This document shows, in pieces, positions 34,901-42,972 of a stretch of 64,000 bases of DNA (positions within the stretch are counted from its first letter, which is position 1; each line of letters opens with the position of its first letter). A program made the translations under genes and the position numbers. The stretch lies in NCBI RefSeq assembly GCF_018283455.1, contig NZ_JAAMTH010000001.1, positions 2,647,501 through 2,711,500 on the forward strand, read 5' to 3'. The notes below the pieces were generated by a model that was given only the letters and a program-made list of their open reading frames with translations, was not told the origin of the DNA and did not search any database. The DNA comes from Planococcus sp. MSAK28401. Its GTDB lineage: Bacteria; Bacillota; Bacilli; Bacillales_A; Planococcaceae.

Positions 34901-36650
34901 CAGGTTTGAACTCAAGGTCTGGCGTTACGCCCCATGATGTGAAGTCCGTTGCACGGCCTACTTCAGGTCCAAGTTCTTTGCCCGTTTGCTCAACATCTGC
35001 TCCAAGTTCGCCATCTGCAGCAAGTGCTTTTTCAAGTTCCAATCCATCTTCTCTTGTGATCTTCATGAATGGAATATCCCAGCCGCCTTGATCTTTATAG
35101 AATACAGGGTTGTCGGTATTGTATACGATGATTCCCGCCGCACCAGCTGCAGCTGCCCATTTCGTTTTATCAGCAAAAGCATGGGCGCCGCGTTCAACGA
35201 CTACCACTTTGCCAGAAACGTCAATGCCTTTGTAATCAGCAGCCGCTCCTAATGCATTTGGATTGCCTGAAAGTTCTTTCAAAGAAACGACTTCAAAATC
35301 ATCGCCGTCTTCTTGGAAATCCGTCCAGTCATCGACACCGAAACCTTCTACTGAGAAATCACCGAATTCCACTTCATGCGTGAAGAGATTCACAACATTT
35401 CCTGTAGCTGCAACTTGAATTGTATCTTTGTTCAATCCTGGAGATCCGACCAAACCGTAGTCTGGGTTATCGTAATGCGGGTTATCGTAGCCGTAGCCGA
35501 TGTGCCCGGAGTTGCCGGCAGATACAGCGGAAACGATTCCGTTATTTACAGCGTTTGTGATGGCTTTGTCTTCCGCACTGTCAGCGTCATAGAATGATGA
35601 AGTTGAACCTAAGCTCATGTTCAATACATCTGCGCCAAGTTTCACAGCATCGTCAATCGCTGCCAAGTAGATATCAGAGAAAGTCGATGGGAAGTTAACA
35701 TCGTTCGAGAATACTTTCATGCCGAGGAGTTGGGATTCTGGTGCCACACCTTTAAGGCCGCCTGCGCTTTCGTCTCCGTTAGCGCCGACTGTTCCCGCTA
35801 CGTGCATGCCGTGCATGGAAGCACCTGGGCCATCGTCTTGAATCTCAGCATTTTTATCGTAATAGTTATAAGCATAAGGAACTTTAACGTTTTGGTAAGC
35901 GCCTTTCAAACCGTCTTTTGAAATAAGTCCATCAACATCAGATTTCGTCAAATCGACTTTTGAATCGTCAGTGATGTTGAAATCTTTATGATCAGGATCA
36001 ATTCCTGTATCAATTACAGCAACAACCATGCCTTCACCTTGGAATTTGCTGTCAGCCCATACTTGACGAGATTGGATGAAATCGTGGCTCGTCGTCATAT
36101 CCGGCTTAGCTTCTGGTCTTTCATATTCATTTGCAATGTATACGTTCTTAACGTTCGGCAAATCTTTAATTTTCTCAACGTCGCTGAATTTCACAACACC
36201 GCTGAATCCGTTAAATGCCGTCGTGTATTCATATTGGGAGTTTAGTTCAACGCCTTCGGAAGAAATGGATTTCTTCACGCTTGAATGCGTTTTCACTAAT
36301 TGAGTTTCAATCTGTTCTTTTTCTGCTTTGGCAAGTGTCTTGTACTGAACGCCTTTTGCAGATGCTACTTCAACTGCTGACTGTCCTTCAATTTCAATAA
36401 TAACGCGAACTTCTTCGTTCGGGTCTAATGCATCTTTTTGGACCATGTCAGGGCTTTCCTGTTTCTTAAGTTGCTTGATTAGCTCTGCTTTTTCGTTGGA
36501 AAGAACGTTGATTGCCTGCAAATCTTGCTCGTTGGCATTCTCTTTGTCGCCAGATGTAGCACTTGCAGTCATAACCCCGTTACTCGCAACTAAACCTGCG
36601 ATCATAGCAACAGATACAAACTTTTTCCAAGTCTTTGAACCGTTTTGCAC
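31965..36650 (-). CDS. Very large secreted S8 subtilisin-like protease with three CWB2 repeats
   Basis: A 1561-residue cell-wall protease. Signal peptide; inhibitor I9-like propeptide (about 75-180); S8 catalytic domain with Asp in VIDTGIDPDHKDF (about 214), His in SMHGMHVAGTVGANG (about 280) and Ser in MSGTSMAAPHVAGG (about 608); an inserted PA domain (about 440-560); Fn3_5 and further beta-sandwich domains (about 650-1270); and three C-terminal CWB2 repeats (about 1280-1561). The layout resembles Vpr and lactocepin-type proteases with a CWB2 anchor instead of LPXTG. I use GTG at 36650 as start, because AGGGGAGG is 7 nt before it; a longer ATG frame has no site. Confidence 0.92.
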   Translation of the reverse strand: MQNGSKTWKKFVSVAMIAGLVASNGVMTASATSGDKENANEQDLQAINVLSNEKAELIKQLKKQESPDMVQKDALDPNEEVRVIIEIEGQSAVEVASAKGVQYKTLAKAEKEQIETQLVKTHSSVKKSISSEGVELNSQYEYTTAFNGFSGVVKFSDVEKIKDLPNVKNVYIANEYERPEAKPDMTTSHDFIQSRQVWADSKFQGEGMVVAVIDTGIDPDHKDFNITDDSKVDLTKSDVDGLISKDGLKGAYQNVKVPYAYNYYDKNAEIQDDGPGASMHGMHVAGTVGANGDESAGGLKGVAPESQLLGMKVFSNDVNFPSTFSDIYLAAIDDAVKLGADVLNMSLGSTSSFYDADSAEDKAITNAVNNGIVSAVSAGNSGHIGYGYDNPHYDNPDYGLVGSPGLNKDTIQVAATGNVVNLFTHEVEFGDFSVEGFGVDDWTDFQEDGDDFEVVSLKELSGNPNALGAAADYKGIDVSGKVVVVERGAHAFADKTKWAAAAGAAGIIVYNTDNPVFYKDQGGWDIPFMKITREDGLELEKALAADGELGADVEQTGKELGPEVGRATDFTSWGVTPDLEFKPELSAPGGNILSTLENDKYGVMSGTSMAAPHVAGGAALVQQYLKNHDEFKNLSLEERTRLAKVLLLNTADITHGKSGDTISPRRQGAGMMQLNGAVTTPVIMTEKATNEAKVNVKDFTGDSFSFTLKAENLSNEAATYSVDTSVLVDMFQENGAVTSNLLQSGALEGAKVTAPETVTVPANGTVDVKVTVDISEGKVPGLDKDGNAITKALEEDVFVEGFVKLTAEEGSANPDLVLPYISFYGEWDRPDIIDSFGVDEKDEPHFYQAYYDAFGIKDADDTTIKDKKKHYYDLVEVDGKLVYPVSPNGDGLNDKINGNITLLRNAAELQTNILNAEGENVRTVNIEKDVRKNYFNGGSGTYLSYLQARAWDGKVKGEVAADGLYEYEYKAKVDYEDAAWQSKSLPVYIDTTAPEASITVNEEDNTLEVSLSDEGVGVAFFSVHVDGKRLPAEGYFDADETVIDLDEFGLNASEADLIQVNVYDHAFNGGYAISNADDTVKPVIYADDNGPIALGLYSTNTVPVKGYVVEENLKTLKVNGKEVKFTESERGFEFDTTIELETGRHDVKLEATDYNGNTSSIIRPVYVDTVNPTLAIDAPSVVDQDEESVEFDITVKDNFSMVKLSLDGDVLYNQDVFDEITVADPVSKTVTAKVDLAPGMNSFMVVAEDGAGNKVEKEVKIDRSDSELRAERISGVNRYATAVELSKEGWDSADTVVLATGNNYADALAGVPLAKKHDAPLLLSQSSKLTAETYEEIKRLGAKTVYVVGGTGAISEAVVKQLKSDGIDVKRLSGMDRYETAAKIAEQFGTSEKAIVVSGLNFPDALSVASYAGTDGTPILLTRNNAVPNATKAALVKLGVENTLVIGGTGAVSEKAASELPNSFRIRGSNRYETSLEVAKYFGSPTDTVYVATGKGFADALAGGALAAKQNTGVYLVGNSVPAELGEYLQKNGVEYAKVIGGSGAVSNDIMKQLDEYLNNK

Positions 36651-36734
36651 AATGTAGCCTCCCCTAATGTTTTTTTCAAGGAAATTCATTCTATGTATGT
36701 TACCAAGTTATGTATGTATTTCCTCACAGATAAA

Positions 36735-36764
36735 ATAGTAACAATAGTCATACAATTATGTCAA
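36735..36764 (-). promoter_or_regulatory. Promoter of the subtilase gene
   Basis: On the minus strand TTGACA (36759-36764), an 18-bp spacer and TACTAT (36735-36740), about 85 bp before the GTG start. Confidence 0.6.
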
Positions 36765-37215
36765 TATGTTATTTGGATATTCTTATGAATAGAATTATTG
36801 GAATTTATTAGAAATGCCATAAGCACAAAAGATGTTTAAACGCACAATATCTTCCTAAGAATTACATGAGCTGATAGAACCTTTTCGTAAAAATAAATTT
36901 TCGAGTAACGAATTATAATAGGTCTTTGTAATTATAATTTCTGCACTTTGCTATTTATTTTTTTAAGATTCTACACGTACTAGGTATAAACAACCTTTTT
37001 TACAGATATGCTTGGGTTTAAATATATTTATAGAGAAATTAGTGGATATTTTTATCATTCACCCCATTTTTCCAGCAATTACTTGCAGTAATATTCCAAC
37101 GCTTTATTTGTTCATTATGTGTGAATTTACTGCTCTTCTTTAACTTTCTCGTGAACTATAGACTAGCGAGGCAGACTATTCCCCCACTCCCCTTGTTCAA
37201 CTTCATTTCATTCCA
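36765..37215. other. AT-rich gene-free stretch
   Basis: No gene or known RNA is recognised. A small dyad ATTACT-TGC-AGTAAT sits at 37078-37092, and AATTATAAT occurs twice about 20 bp apart near 36911-36939. These may be regulatory but lack context. Confidence 0.4.
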
Positions 37216-37256
37216 CAAAAAGAACCATCCGCCAAAGGGCAGATAGTTCTTCGTTT
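37216..37256 (-). terminator. Terminator after the amidase-lipoprotein operon
   Basis: A long stem with some G-U pairs on the minus strand (AGAACTATCTGCCC with GGCGGATGGTTCT, loop TTT) followed by TTTTT. Confidence 0.82.
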
Positions 37257-37976
37257 TTATTCGTAGCTCACCAAAGCAACTACAGATTCCTGTTTGTCGT
37301 CGCCGTTAGCAACTACTGTTTTTTCCTGGATGAATCCAAGACCCGGCGCGAAGTAACGCGTCATTGTTGTTACTTGGTCGGACGATTCAGAAGCCAAAAC
37401 TTGCTCGACTACCAATACATCTTCAAATGTGCCAGCTTGTGTTTCTAGTGTTTCGTCATTCGATGTGACGATCCATTCACCTTCTGTGCTGTTGGCTTCG
37501 TCGATCATGACGACTGGTGCATTCATTGGGACCAATCCTTCGATCGAAATGTCGCGCTCGCCTTCTAGCTCTGATGTTTCGATCAACATGTTCATCGATG
37601 ACTCGTTCCATTCAGTCACTTCAACGGTAGCAGCTTCGCCGAATGTAATTTCTTCAAGCACTTTATTCCCTGATACTTCCAGTACTTCACGTGTCAATTT
37701 GAATTCTTCTACTTGGAAGTCCTTGACGAGTCCGAGTTCTGGCATGTACAGCTGAAGGCCTGTTGGGTCCGTCACTTCGATGGGCGCATTTTCTGTTGCT
37801 TCCACACCTGCTTCGGTTGTTTCTGTTTCAGTTGTTTCTGTTTCCGTGGTTTCGGTTTCGGTTGTTTCTGTGCCGCCTGTACCGTTGACGTTATTGTCTT
37901 CTGCAGAGTCGGTCACAGCGGTGCCGCAGCCGCCAAGCAGGACGGCTGAGAGCAAAAGCCCACTGAATTTCTTCAT
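37257..37976 (-). CDS. Lipoprotein of unknown function downstream of the amidase
   Basis: A 239-residue lipoprotein: signal peptide with lipobox LLGGC (about residues 12-16), then a low-complexity linker with repeated TET/TETTE units (about 35-62), then a beta-rich domain (about 70-239) containing QAGTFEDVLVVEQ and TRYFAPGLGFIQEK. The latter pattern occurs in uncharacterised Bacillales envelope proteins. The start at 37976 has AAGGTGG. It begins 16 bp after the amidase stop, so both are probably made together; it may be an envelope partner or regulator of the amidase. Confidence 0.75.
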   Translation of the reverse strand: MKKFSGLLLSAVLLGGCGTAVTDSAEDNNVNGTGGTETTETETTETETTETETTEAGVEATENAPIEVTDPTGLQLYMPELGLVKDFQVEEFKLTREVLEVSGNKVLEEITFGEAATVEVTEWNESSMNMLIETSELEGERDISIEGLVPMNAPVVMIDEANSTEGEWIVTSNDETLETQAGTFEDVLVVEQVLASESSDQVTTMTRYFAPGLGFIQEKTVVANGDDKQESVVALVSYE

Positions 37977-37992
37977 ATATATAACCACCTTA

Positions 37993-40254
37993 TCATTTTT
38001 GCATTGCATTGATTGTTGATTGAATGGAAGACTCTACTGCACCGCCAACGTAATACGTGCGATTGATTAATTTTTCCTTGCTGTGTCGCGTTAAAGAACT
38101 AGTTAACGCAGCAGGCATGGCATTGTTTGGCACCAAGAATAGCGGTGCATTGTAGCGTGCAGAGATAGCAGACGAAACGAGAGCATCTGGATAGTTCGTG
38201 CCCGTAGAGACAATCAAACGGTTCGAGATGAACTCATCACTAAAGTGATCGATAGTTGCAGTACCTGTTTCATAACGGTTTTTACCGGATAGACGGTGAA
38301 CACCATCTGCACCAATTTCACGTTTTACCGCAGTTTCCAAAGCAGTCGGAACTGCACCAGTACCACCAATGATGACTACTTCATCGCCATAGGCAGTTTT
38401 CAAGTTATTCGGCAATTCCATGCCATCACGCACAAGGACGATCGGCCATTTTTTCACGACCGCAACACTCGCAGCAGTGAGAGCATCAGGATAGTTATTT
38501 CCTGCAGTTACAAACATGCCGTCTGCTGCTGGGAGCTTGGCGTTGATTTTGCTGTTTGTCTCATACCGATTCTTGCCGGAAAGACGTTCAACACTTAATC
38601 CCATGCCTTTTAGTTTGCTTTCAATTGATGTGGAGATAGCGCCTGTTCCGCCTACAATAGTAACTTTAGACGCTTTCAAGCGTTTCAATTCCTGCTCCAC
38701 CGTTGGAGACAAATTCTCCGACGTGCTCAATAGAATCGGTGCATTATCGAAGCTGGCAGCTAACGGGCCTGCTGATAGGGCATCTGCATACTGGCGTGAC
38801 GTTGCCAGTACAACTGTTTTTTGAGACTTTGTTGAGCTAAAACCATTTGGATACAACAGTTTTGAAACACCAATCGCAGTTTCAATCCGGTTTTTGCCTT
38901 TTACAATTTGTGGTGTGTATGAGTATTTTGTTTTATCTGTATTCGTGAAAATGACTTTCTGTGCCCAAACATCGAACAGTTCCGAGTTTGGCCAGTTGCG
39001 CGTATACTCGCGAGCTTCTTCTCGGTTATAGAAATGAATCATTTCTCCTTTGTCTTTTGAACGGACAATGAAGTTTTTGCGTTTGAAGTTCGACCAAACA
39101 ATATCGTCTTCAAGAGTCGATTCATCAATGACCGAAGCTTTTAGCAACTTTCCGCCATGAGCGATCGCTGCTTCTTTTTGATAAAAACGCGCTACTTCCT
39201 TATCGCTGCTATCAAGTACCACATATTTCTCCGGCAGGTAGTTTGACCAGCTTACGATTCCAGTCGTGGTATGGACGACACGCGTATTCTTCCATTTTTT
39301 CGCTGCATCGATTGCCTCTTGTTCAGTAGCATATAGATTATCAGGAATATCGCCCGATGAATGATAAATGCCATAAACTAATGGGCGGTCAACCGGTTCC
39401 GGATCAGGCTTCGCTGCCCCATCCACTTTTCCGGTTTTCTTATGGATCACATAGCTTCCTGAAACAGTTTTAGAATAATTCAACGCATCAGTTTTCGATG
39501 TGTAATGTTTGATCGCTTTTCCGTTTTTATCGTTAACAACGTAAACGTTGAAGAAATCATCTACGCCTTTCGCAACATTCGCTGCGACTTTCTGCTGGAA
39601 CCAGCCTTGCTTGATCATCGCTTCTTCTGTCGGGTTGGACATATAACCGACTTCGAGCAAGACAGACGGCATGTTCGCTGTACGCGTTACATAAAGGCTG
39701 TTTGCGACGATGCCGCGCCCTTCCTTAACGCCTGAATTGATGACAGCGCGGTGTGTGTTTGTTGCCAAACGGCCGCTTTCCGGTGAGTAATGGCGTTGCA
39801 GTAATGAGGGTGGATATGACGAACTCGCATATCGATTGTCGAAGTAATACGTTTCGTATCCACCGTATGTAGGTGAACTTGTGGCATTGTGGTGCACGGA
39901 CATGAATACGGTATTATCATTATTCCCGCTTGCAATCATGCCGTTTGCGACTTTCATCCGCTCGACGAGATCTGTACCGGATGAAATGCGTGAAAACTGG
40001 ACATCGGATGTTCTGGTCATGATAACGACAAATCCTCTTTTCTCTAGTTCGGATTTCAATCGATTTGACACTTCCATATTGGCGTGTTTTTCATAATAAC
40101 CGGTTCGGTTTCCAGAATAACCTGCCGTCCCTCCGTAAATCCCTCCGTGGCCCGGGTCTAAAATAACAGTTGGCTTACCGGCTGCCGAAGCAGTTCCGGT
40201 TCCCATTCCAATGGCTAGCAGCAACAACAGCACAAACAAAAGTTTCTTTTTCAA
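37993..40254 (-). CDS. N-acetylmuramoyl-L-alanine amidase with four novel repeats and three CWB2 repeats
   Basis: A 753-residue secreted enzyme. Signal peptide (1-25); Amidase_3 domain (about 27-235) with zinc ligands His in LDPGHGG (36), Glu in YYEKHAN (55), His in MSVHHNA (121/122) and catalytic Glu in LLEVGYMSN (201); then four related ~45-residue units (about 237-277, 294-338, 343-389, 394-438) of the pattern Y-x-V/I ... Y/F-x-x-x-x-E/D-A ... V-x-x-x-x-T-G-x-V-x-W-S-N; then three CWB2 repeats (about 450-753). It cuts the stem peptide from muramic acid. The four-unit middle part matches no family I know. It leads a two-gene operon with a lipoprotein. Confidence 0.92.
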   Translation of the reverse strand: MKKKLLFVLLLLLAIGMGTGTASAAGKPTVILDPGHGGIYGGTAGYSGNRTGYYEKHANMEVSNRLKSELEKRGFVVIMTRTSDVQFSRISSGTDLVERMKVANGMIASGNNDNTVFMSVHHNATSSPTYGGYETYYFDNRYASSSYPPSLLQRHYSPESGRLATNTHRAVINSGVKEGRGIVANSLYVTRTANMPSVLLEVGYMSNPTEEAMIKQGWFQQKVAANVAKGVDDFFNVYVVNDKNGKAIKHYTSKTDALNYSKTVSGSYVIHKKTGKVDGAAKPDPEPVDRPLVYGIYHSSGDIPDNLYATEQEAIDAAKKWKNTRVVHTTTGIVSWSNYLPEKYVVLDSSDKEVARFYQKEAAIAHGGKLLKASVIDESTLEDDIVWSNFKRKNFIVRSKDKGEMIHFYNREEAREYTRNWPNSELFDVWAQKVIFTNTDKTKYSYTPQIVKGKNRIETAIGVSKLLYPNGFSSTKSQKTVVLATSRQYADALSAGPLAASFDNAPILLSTSENLSPTVEQELKRLKASKVTIVGGTGAISTSIESKLKGMGLSVERLSGKNRYETNSKINAKLPAADGMFVTAGNNYPDALTAASVAVVKKWPIVLVRDGMELPNNLKTAYGDEVVIIGGTGAVPTALETAVKREIGADGVHRLSGKNRYETGTATIDHFSDEFISNRLIVSTGTNYPDALVSSAISARYNAPLFLVPNNAMPAALTSSLTRHSKEKLINRTYYVGGAVESSIQSTINAMQK

Positions 40255-40507
40255 TGCTACATTCCCCTCTTTCTGACCTAATAGTACGGGGGAAAATTAG
40301 GAGAAACAAGAGAATTTTACAATATTTTCTTAAAATGATTCTTTATACAGCGTTTAAAAGTGAATTTTATTGCCTTAAAGATAAAAGACCTATTAAAATT
40401 ACGTATTTCACACTTCATAAGGGCTTAAAACATGCTTTTATACCCAATATAATTCTATTGATTATGCAATAAATTTGCATTATCATTCGCTCAAATGAAT
40501 TAACAAA

Positions 40508-40542
40508 AAAATCCAGAGAAGAGTTAACTCTCTTCTCCGGAT
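40508..40542 (-). terminator. Terminator overlapping the end of the LTA-synthase-like gene
   Basis: GAGAAGAGAGTTAACTCTTCTC hairpin on the minus strand with a following T-run; the stop codon at 40524-40526 lies within the stem region. Confidence 0.85.
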
Positions 40543-42401
40543 TCCACTTCTATCTCGCCTTCATCCAAGAAATTGCTTAGCAAAGCATCAGAATGATTTA
40601 AAATTTTCAAAGCGTTTTCCTGTTTCTGTTCAATGGTTTCTTTATCCGGTTCAATCCGCTCCATAGTATCCAAGTCAAAATAACGTTCAGGATACCTGGC
40701 GTTTTGCCCGAGATACATGTGGTCGCCCGTAACATACGAACCGCCCGGCAAATAATAGCGGACTGCGAGCAAGTTATTTTCATATTGAAGCATATTGTGC
40801 CCAATCATTGGTGCTTGCGGTTCGATGCCCATCAAGTTCATGATGGTCGGCATCATATCCACTTGCCCTCCAAAATTGGAATTCACTTCTGATTCAAACA
40901 AACCGGGGGCAGCAATAACAAAGGGCAATAGAAAACGATCTTTAAAAGTATAGGGATGCCCTAATAACTCGGCCATCAATTTATTGTCGCTCACTTTCAT
41001 CGGGGTCCCGTGAAGCCCGGAATGATCACCATTGATGACAATAATTGATTCCTCGTAAATACCTTCCTCTTTCAAGAAAGCAATAAATTCACCGATTGTC
41101 TCATCGACATAACGGACTGATTGCAAATAATTCCCTGTATAAGTATCTTCGTAAGATACCGGCAATTCCAGATATGCATCTTTTTCCGGTACTTTAAACG
41201 GGGTGTGGCTCGTCAGCGTCATCAAATTCGCATAAATTTTCTTGCCTTCCGACAATTGCTTTTTCACTTCTTCTTCCGCAAACTCGAACATGATCCGATC
41301 GGATGGCCCAATCCCAATTATGTCTTCATTCGGTATTTCATCCAGCGAATACGCATAATCAAAACCGAGTGCGGGGTATAAGTTTTCGCGGTTCCAATAC
41401 TTCAGTTCATCTGCATGGTAAGTCGTGGTGTAATATTCCCGATCGTTAAGTAAATTGACCAGTGAAGGCAACTCTTCACCATTCAAGTAATTAACCGTTG
41501 GATCCAGTCCTTTGGTCATCAACGACGTATGAAGAAGCCATTCTGCATCTGAGGTATTGCCAGCACCGATCTGCTGGAACATCCGGTCGAAATAGAGGCT
41601 GTCTGAAAGCAAGTCGTTGATGTTCGGTGTCAGTTCTTGTCCGTCAATCGTTTGATTGATCGCGAAGTTCTGTAAGGACTCGACTTGAATGACAAATAAA
41701 TGACGGTCTTCTGCAATACCAAAACGTTCGTGCTCGCTGTATGCAACAAACTCGTTGCCTTTAAGTCTTACCAACTCTCCATCAGTCAAAAGATTCATTT
41801 CGGCAGATGCGCTGTTTTGCTTGGCCACTTGAACCAATTGCGTTTGCATAAACCCGCGCTCTTTAGCAAATAAGGTCATATCTATAATGGGCTGTTGCAT
41901 CGCTATAGCGGTCGTTACGATACTCAGAGCCAAAAGGGCAACCGCTACCGCCCCCATCTTCCTGCGATTTTTCATTGTCAGCTGGCGATTTAAGGAAACT
42001 ATGAACAACACCACATATACGACGATATCCGCAAAAAATAGGAGATCCAATGGTGAATACAATAAACTGACGGTTTCCATTACTGAACCAGCTTGATCGC
42101 CTTGCTTTAAGTCGAAATAACTTGGCACTGTTTGAAAATAACGCTCATACCAAATGATGGAGACCATTAAAGCTGAAACAAATACATTGTAAATAAGCGA
42201 TATGATAGGACTGACCCGACGAATCACAAAAAATACTATGACAGGAAGCAGCATCCAAATAGGAAAATCAATTATCAATAGCCGCAGCCAGGAAACTTCT
42301 CCATACACTTGAATGCGAAAGACTGCCAATTTAATGAGCAGGATAAACGATATGATAGTCAACACTAATAACGGATGGTTATTTTTAAGTTTCTTCAGCA
42401 T
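40524..42401 (-). CDS. LTA-synthase-family sulfatase-fold phosphoglycerol transferase
   Basis: A 625-residue protein with five N-terminal helices (about 10-170) and an extracellular sulfatase-fold domain (about 230-560). The nucleophile threonine is in AGNTSDAEW (about 283), a metal-binding Glu in FVIQVESLQNF, and VINGDHSGLHG supplies further ligands, as in LtaS/YqgS. Family enzymes transfer glycerol-phosphate from phosphatidylglycerol to lipoteichoic acid or its primer. Which paralogue this is cannot be said. The ATG at 42401 has AAGAGGTG before it. A 30-bp dyad lies in the promoter region. Confidence 0.9.
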   Translation of the reverse strand: MLKKLKNNHPLLVLTIISFILLIKLAVFRIQVYGEVSWLRLLIIDFPIWMLLPVIVFFVIRRVSPIISLIYNVFVSALMVSIIWYERYFQTVPSYFDLKQGDQAGSVMETVSLLYSPLDLLFFADIVVYVVLFIVSLNRQLTMKNRRKMGAVAVALLALSIVTTAIAMQQPIIDMTLFAKERGFMQTQLVQVAKQNSASAEMNLLTDGELVRLKGNEFVAYSEHERFGIAEDRHLFVIQVESLQNFAINQTIDGQELTPNINDLLSDSLYFDRMFQQIGAGNTSDAEWLLHTSLMTKGLDPTVNYLNGEELPSLVNLLNDREYYTTTYHADELKYWNRENLYPALGFDYAYSLDEIPNEDIIGIGPSDRIMFEFAEEEVKKQLSEGKKIYANLMTLTSHTPFKVPEKDAYLELPVSYEDTYTGNYLQSVRYVDETIGEFIAFLKEEGIYEESIIVINGDHSGLHGTPMKVSDNKLMAELLGHPYTFKDRFLLPFVIAAPGLFESEVNSNFGGQVDMMPTIMNLMGIEPQAPMIGHNMLQYENNLLAVRYYLPGGSYVTGDHMYLGQNARYPERYFDLDTMERIEPDKETIEQKQENALKILNHSDALLSNFLDEGEIEVESGEES

Positions 42402-42432
42402 GATTAGCACCTCTTGATGGATAACTTCTTAA

Positions 42433-42462
42433 ATACTATTGTGAATATTATTACAATAGTAT
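42433..42462. promoter_or_regulatory. Inverted repeat upstream of the LTA-synthase-like gene
   Basis: ATACTATTGT-N10-ACAATAGTAT, two perfect 10-bp arms, 32-61 bp before the ATG. Its position is right for an operator; no regulator can be assigned. Confidence 0.5.
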
Positions 42463-42509
42463 TGAGTTTTTGTAAAGCTATCATGCTAAATGCTTGGGTC
42501 AAATGCAAT

Positions 42510-42685
42510 TTATAGCGCAAAATCACTAGATTTTTTTCTTTCTGTCCTTCTTGTTAAATGATTAAGACCATTGAGTTTCCTACGAACAAAATAAGCCGCA
42601 CCCGCCATCGGATCATTGAAATCAAAGAACCGGAAATCCCTTGCCTATTCAAATACCAATAAATGGATTTCTCATTAATAATATT
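42510..42685 (-). pseudogene. Possible gene remnant cut by the insertion sequence
   Basis: Minus-strand frame ending at 42510 encodes about 44 residues with protein-like composition (RDFRFFDFNDPMAGAAYFVR then RKLNG), open back to a TAG near 42643; just upstream another frame reads NEKSIYWYLNR. A frameshift joining these and loss of the 5' part at the insertion sequence would explain it. The YFVRRK tail vaguely recalls glycosyltransferase ends. Weak evidence. Confidence 0.3.
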
Positions 42686-42761
42686 AAAACGGGGCTGTCC
42701 CAAAAGGTCATGAAAAGTGACTTTTAGGGGCAGTCCATTTTCGTCTTCTAAAGAAAAGGCT

Positions 42762-42886
42762 GATGTCCATTTCGACGGACGCTTTCCGCGGGCACGGCCT
42801 TAGCCTCTTCCCTCGCTTCGCTCAGTCCAGGGTCTTCGGCTCGCGCTGTTCCCGCTGGAGTCGCCGTCTCCATTCCCATCAGCCGG
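42762..42886. repeat. GC-rich interspersed repeat, family D, inside the insertion sequence
   Basis: Reverse-oriented copy (CGCTTTCCGCGGGCACGGCC ... TTCCCGCTGGAGTCGCC) of the repeat type seen at about 44845-44980 and 7240-7450. It suggests the IS carries or has captured this element. Confidence 0.7.
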
Positions 42887-42972
42887 TTTAAAAAGAAAAA
42901 AGGATACAAAAAAATCGTCCATTTCTGTAAAATGGGAGTTACCACACCACCATTAGAGAAAGGACGATTTTT

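Noticed and set aside
34189..35091. 300-residue plus-strand open frame
   Set aside because: Antisense shadow of the subtilase gene; low-complexity serine-rich translation, no ribosome site.
40280..40330. WalR box upstream of the amidase gene
   Set aside because: TGTAAA-N5-CTTGTT matches only the first half-site.
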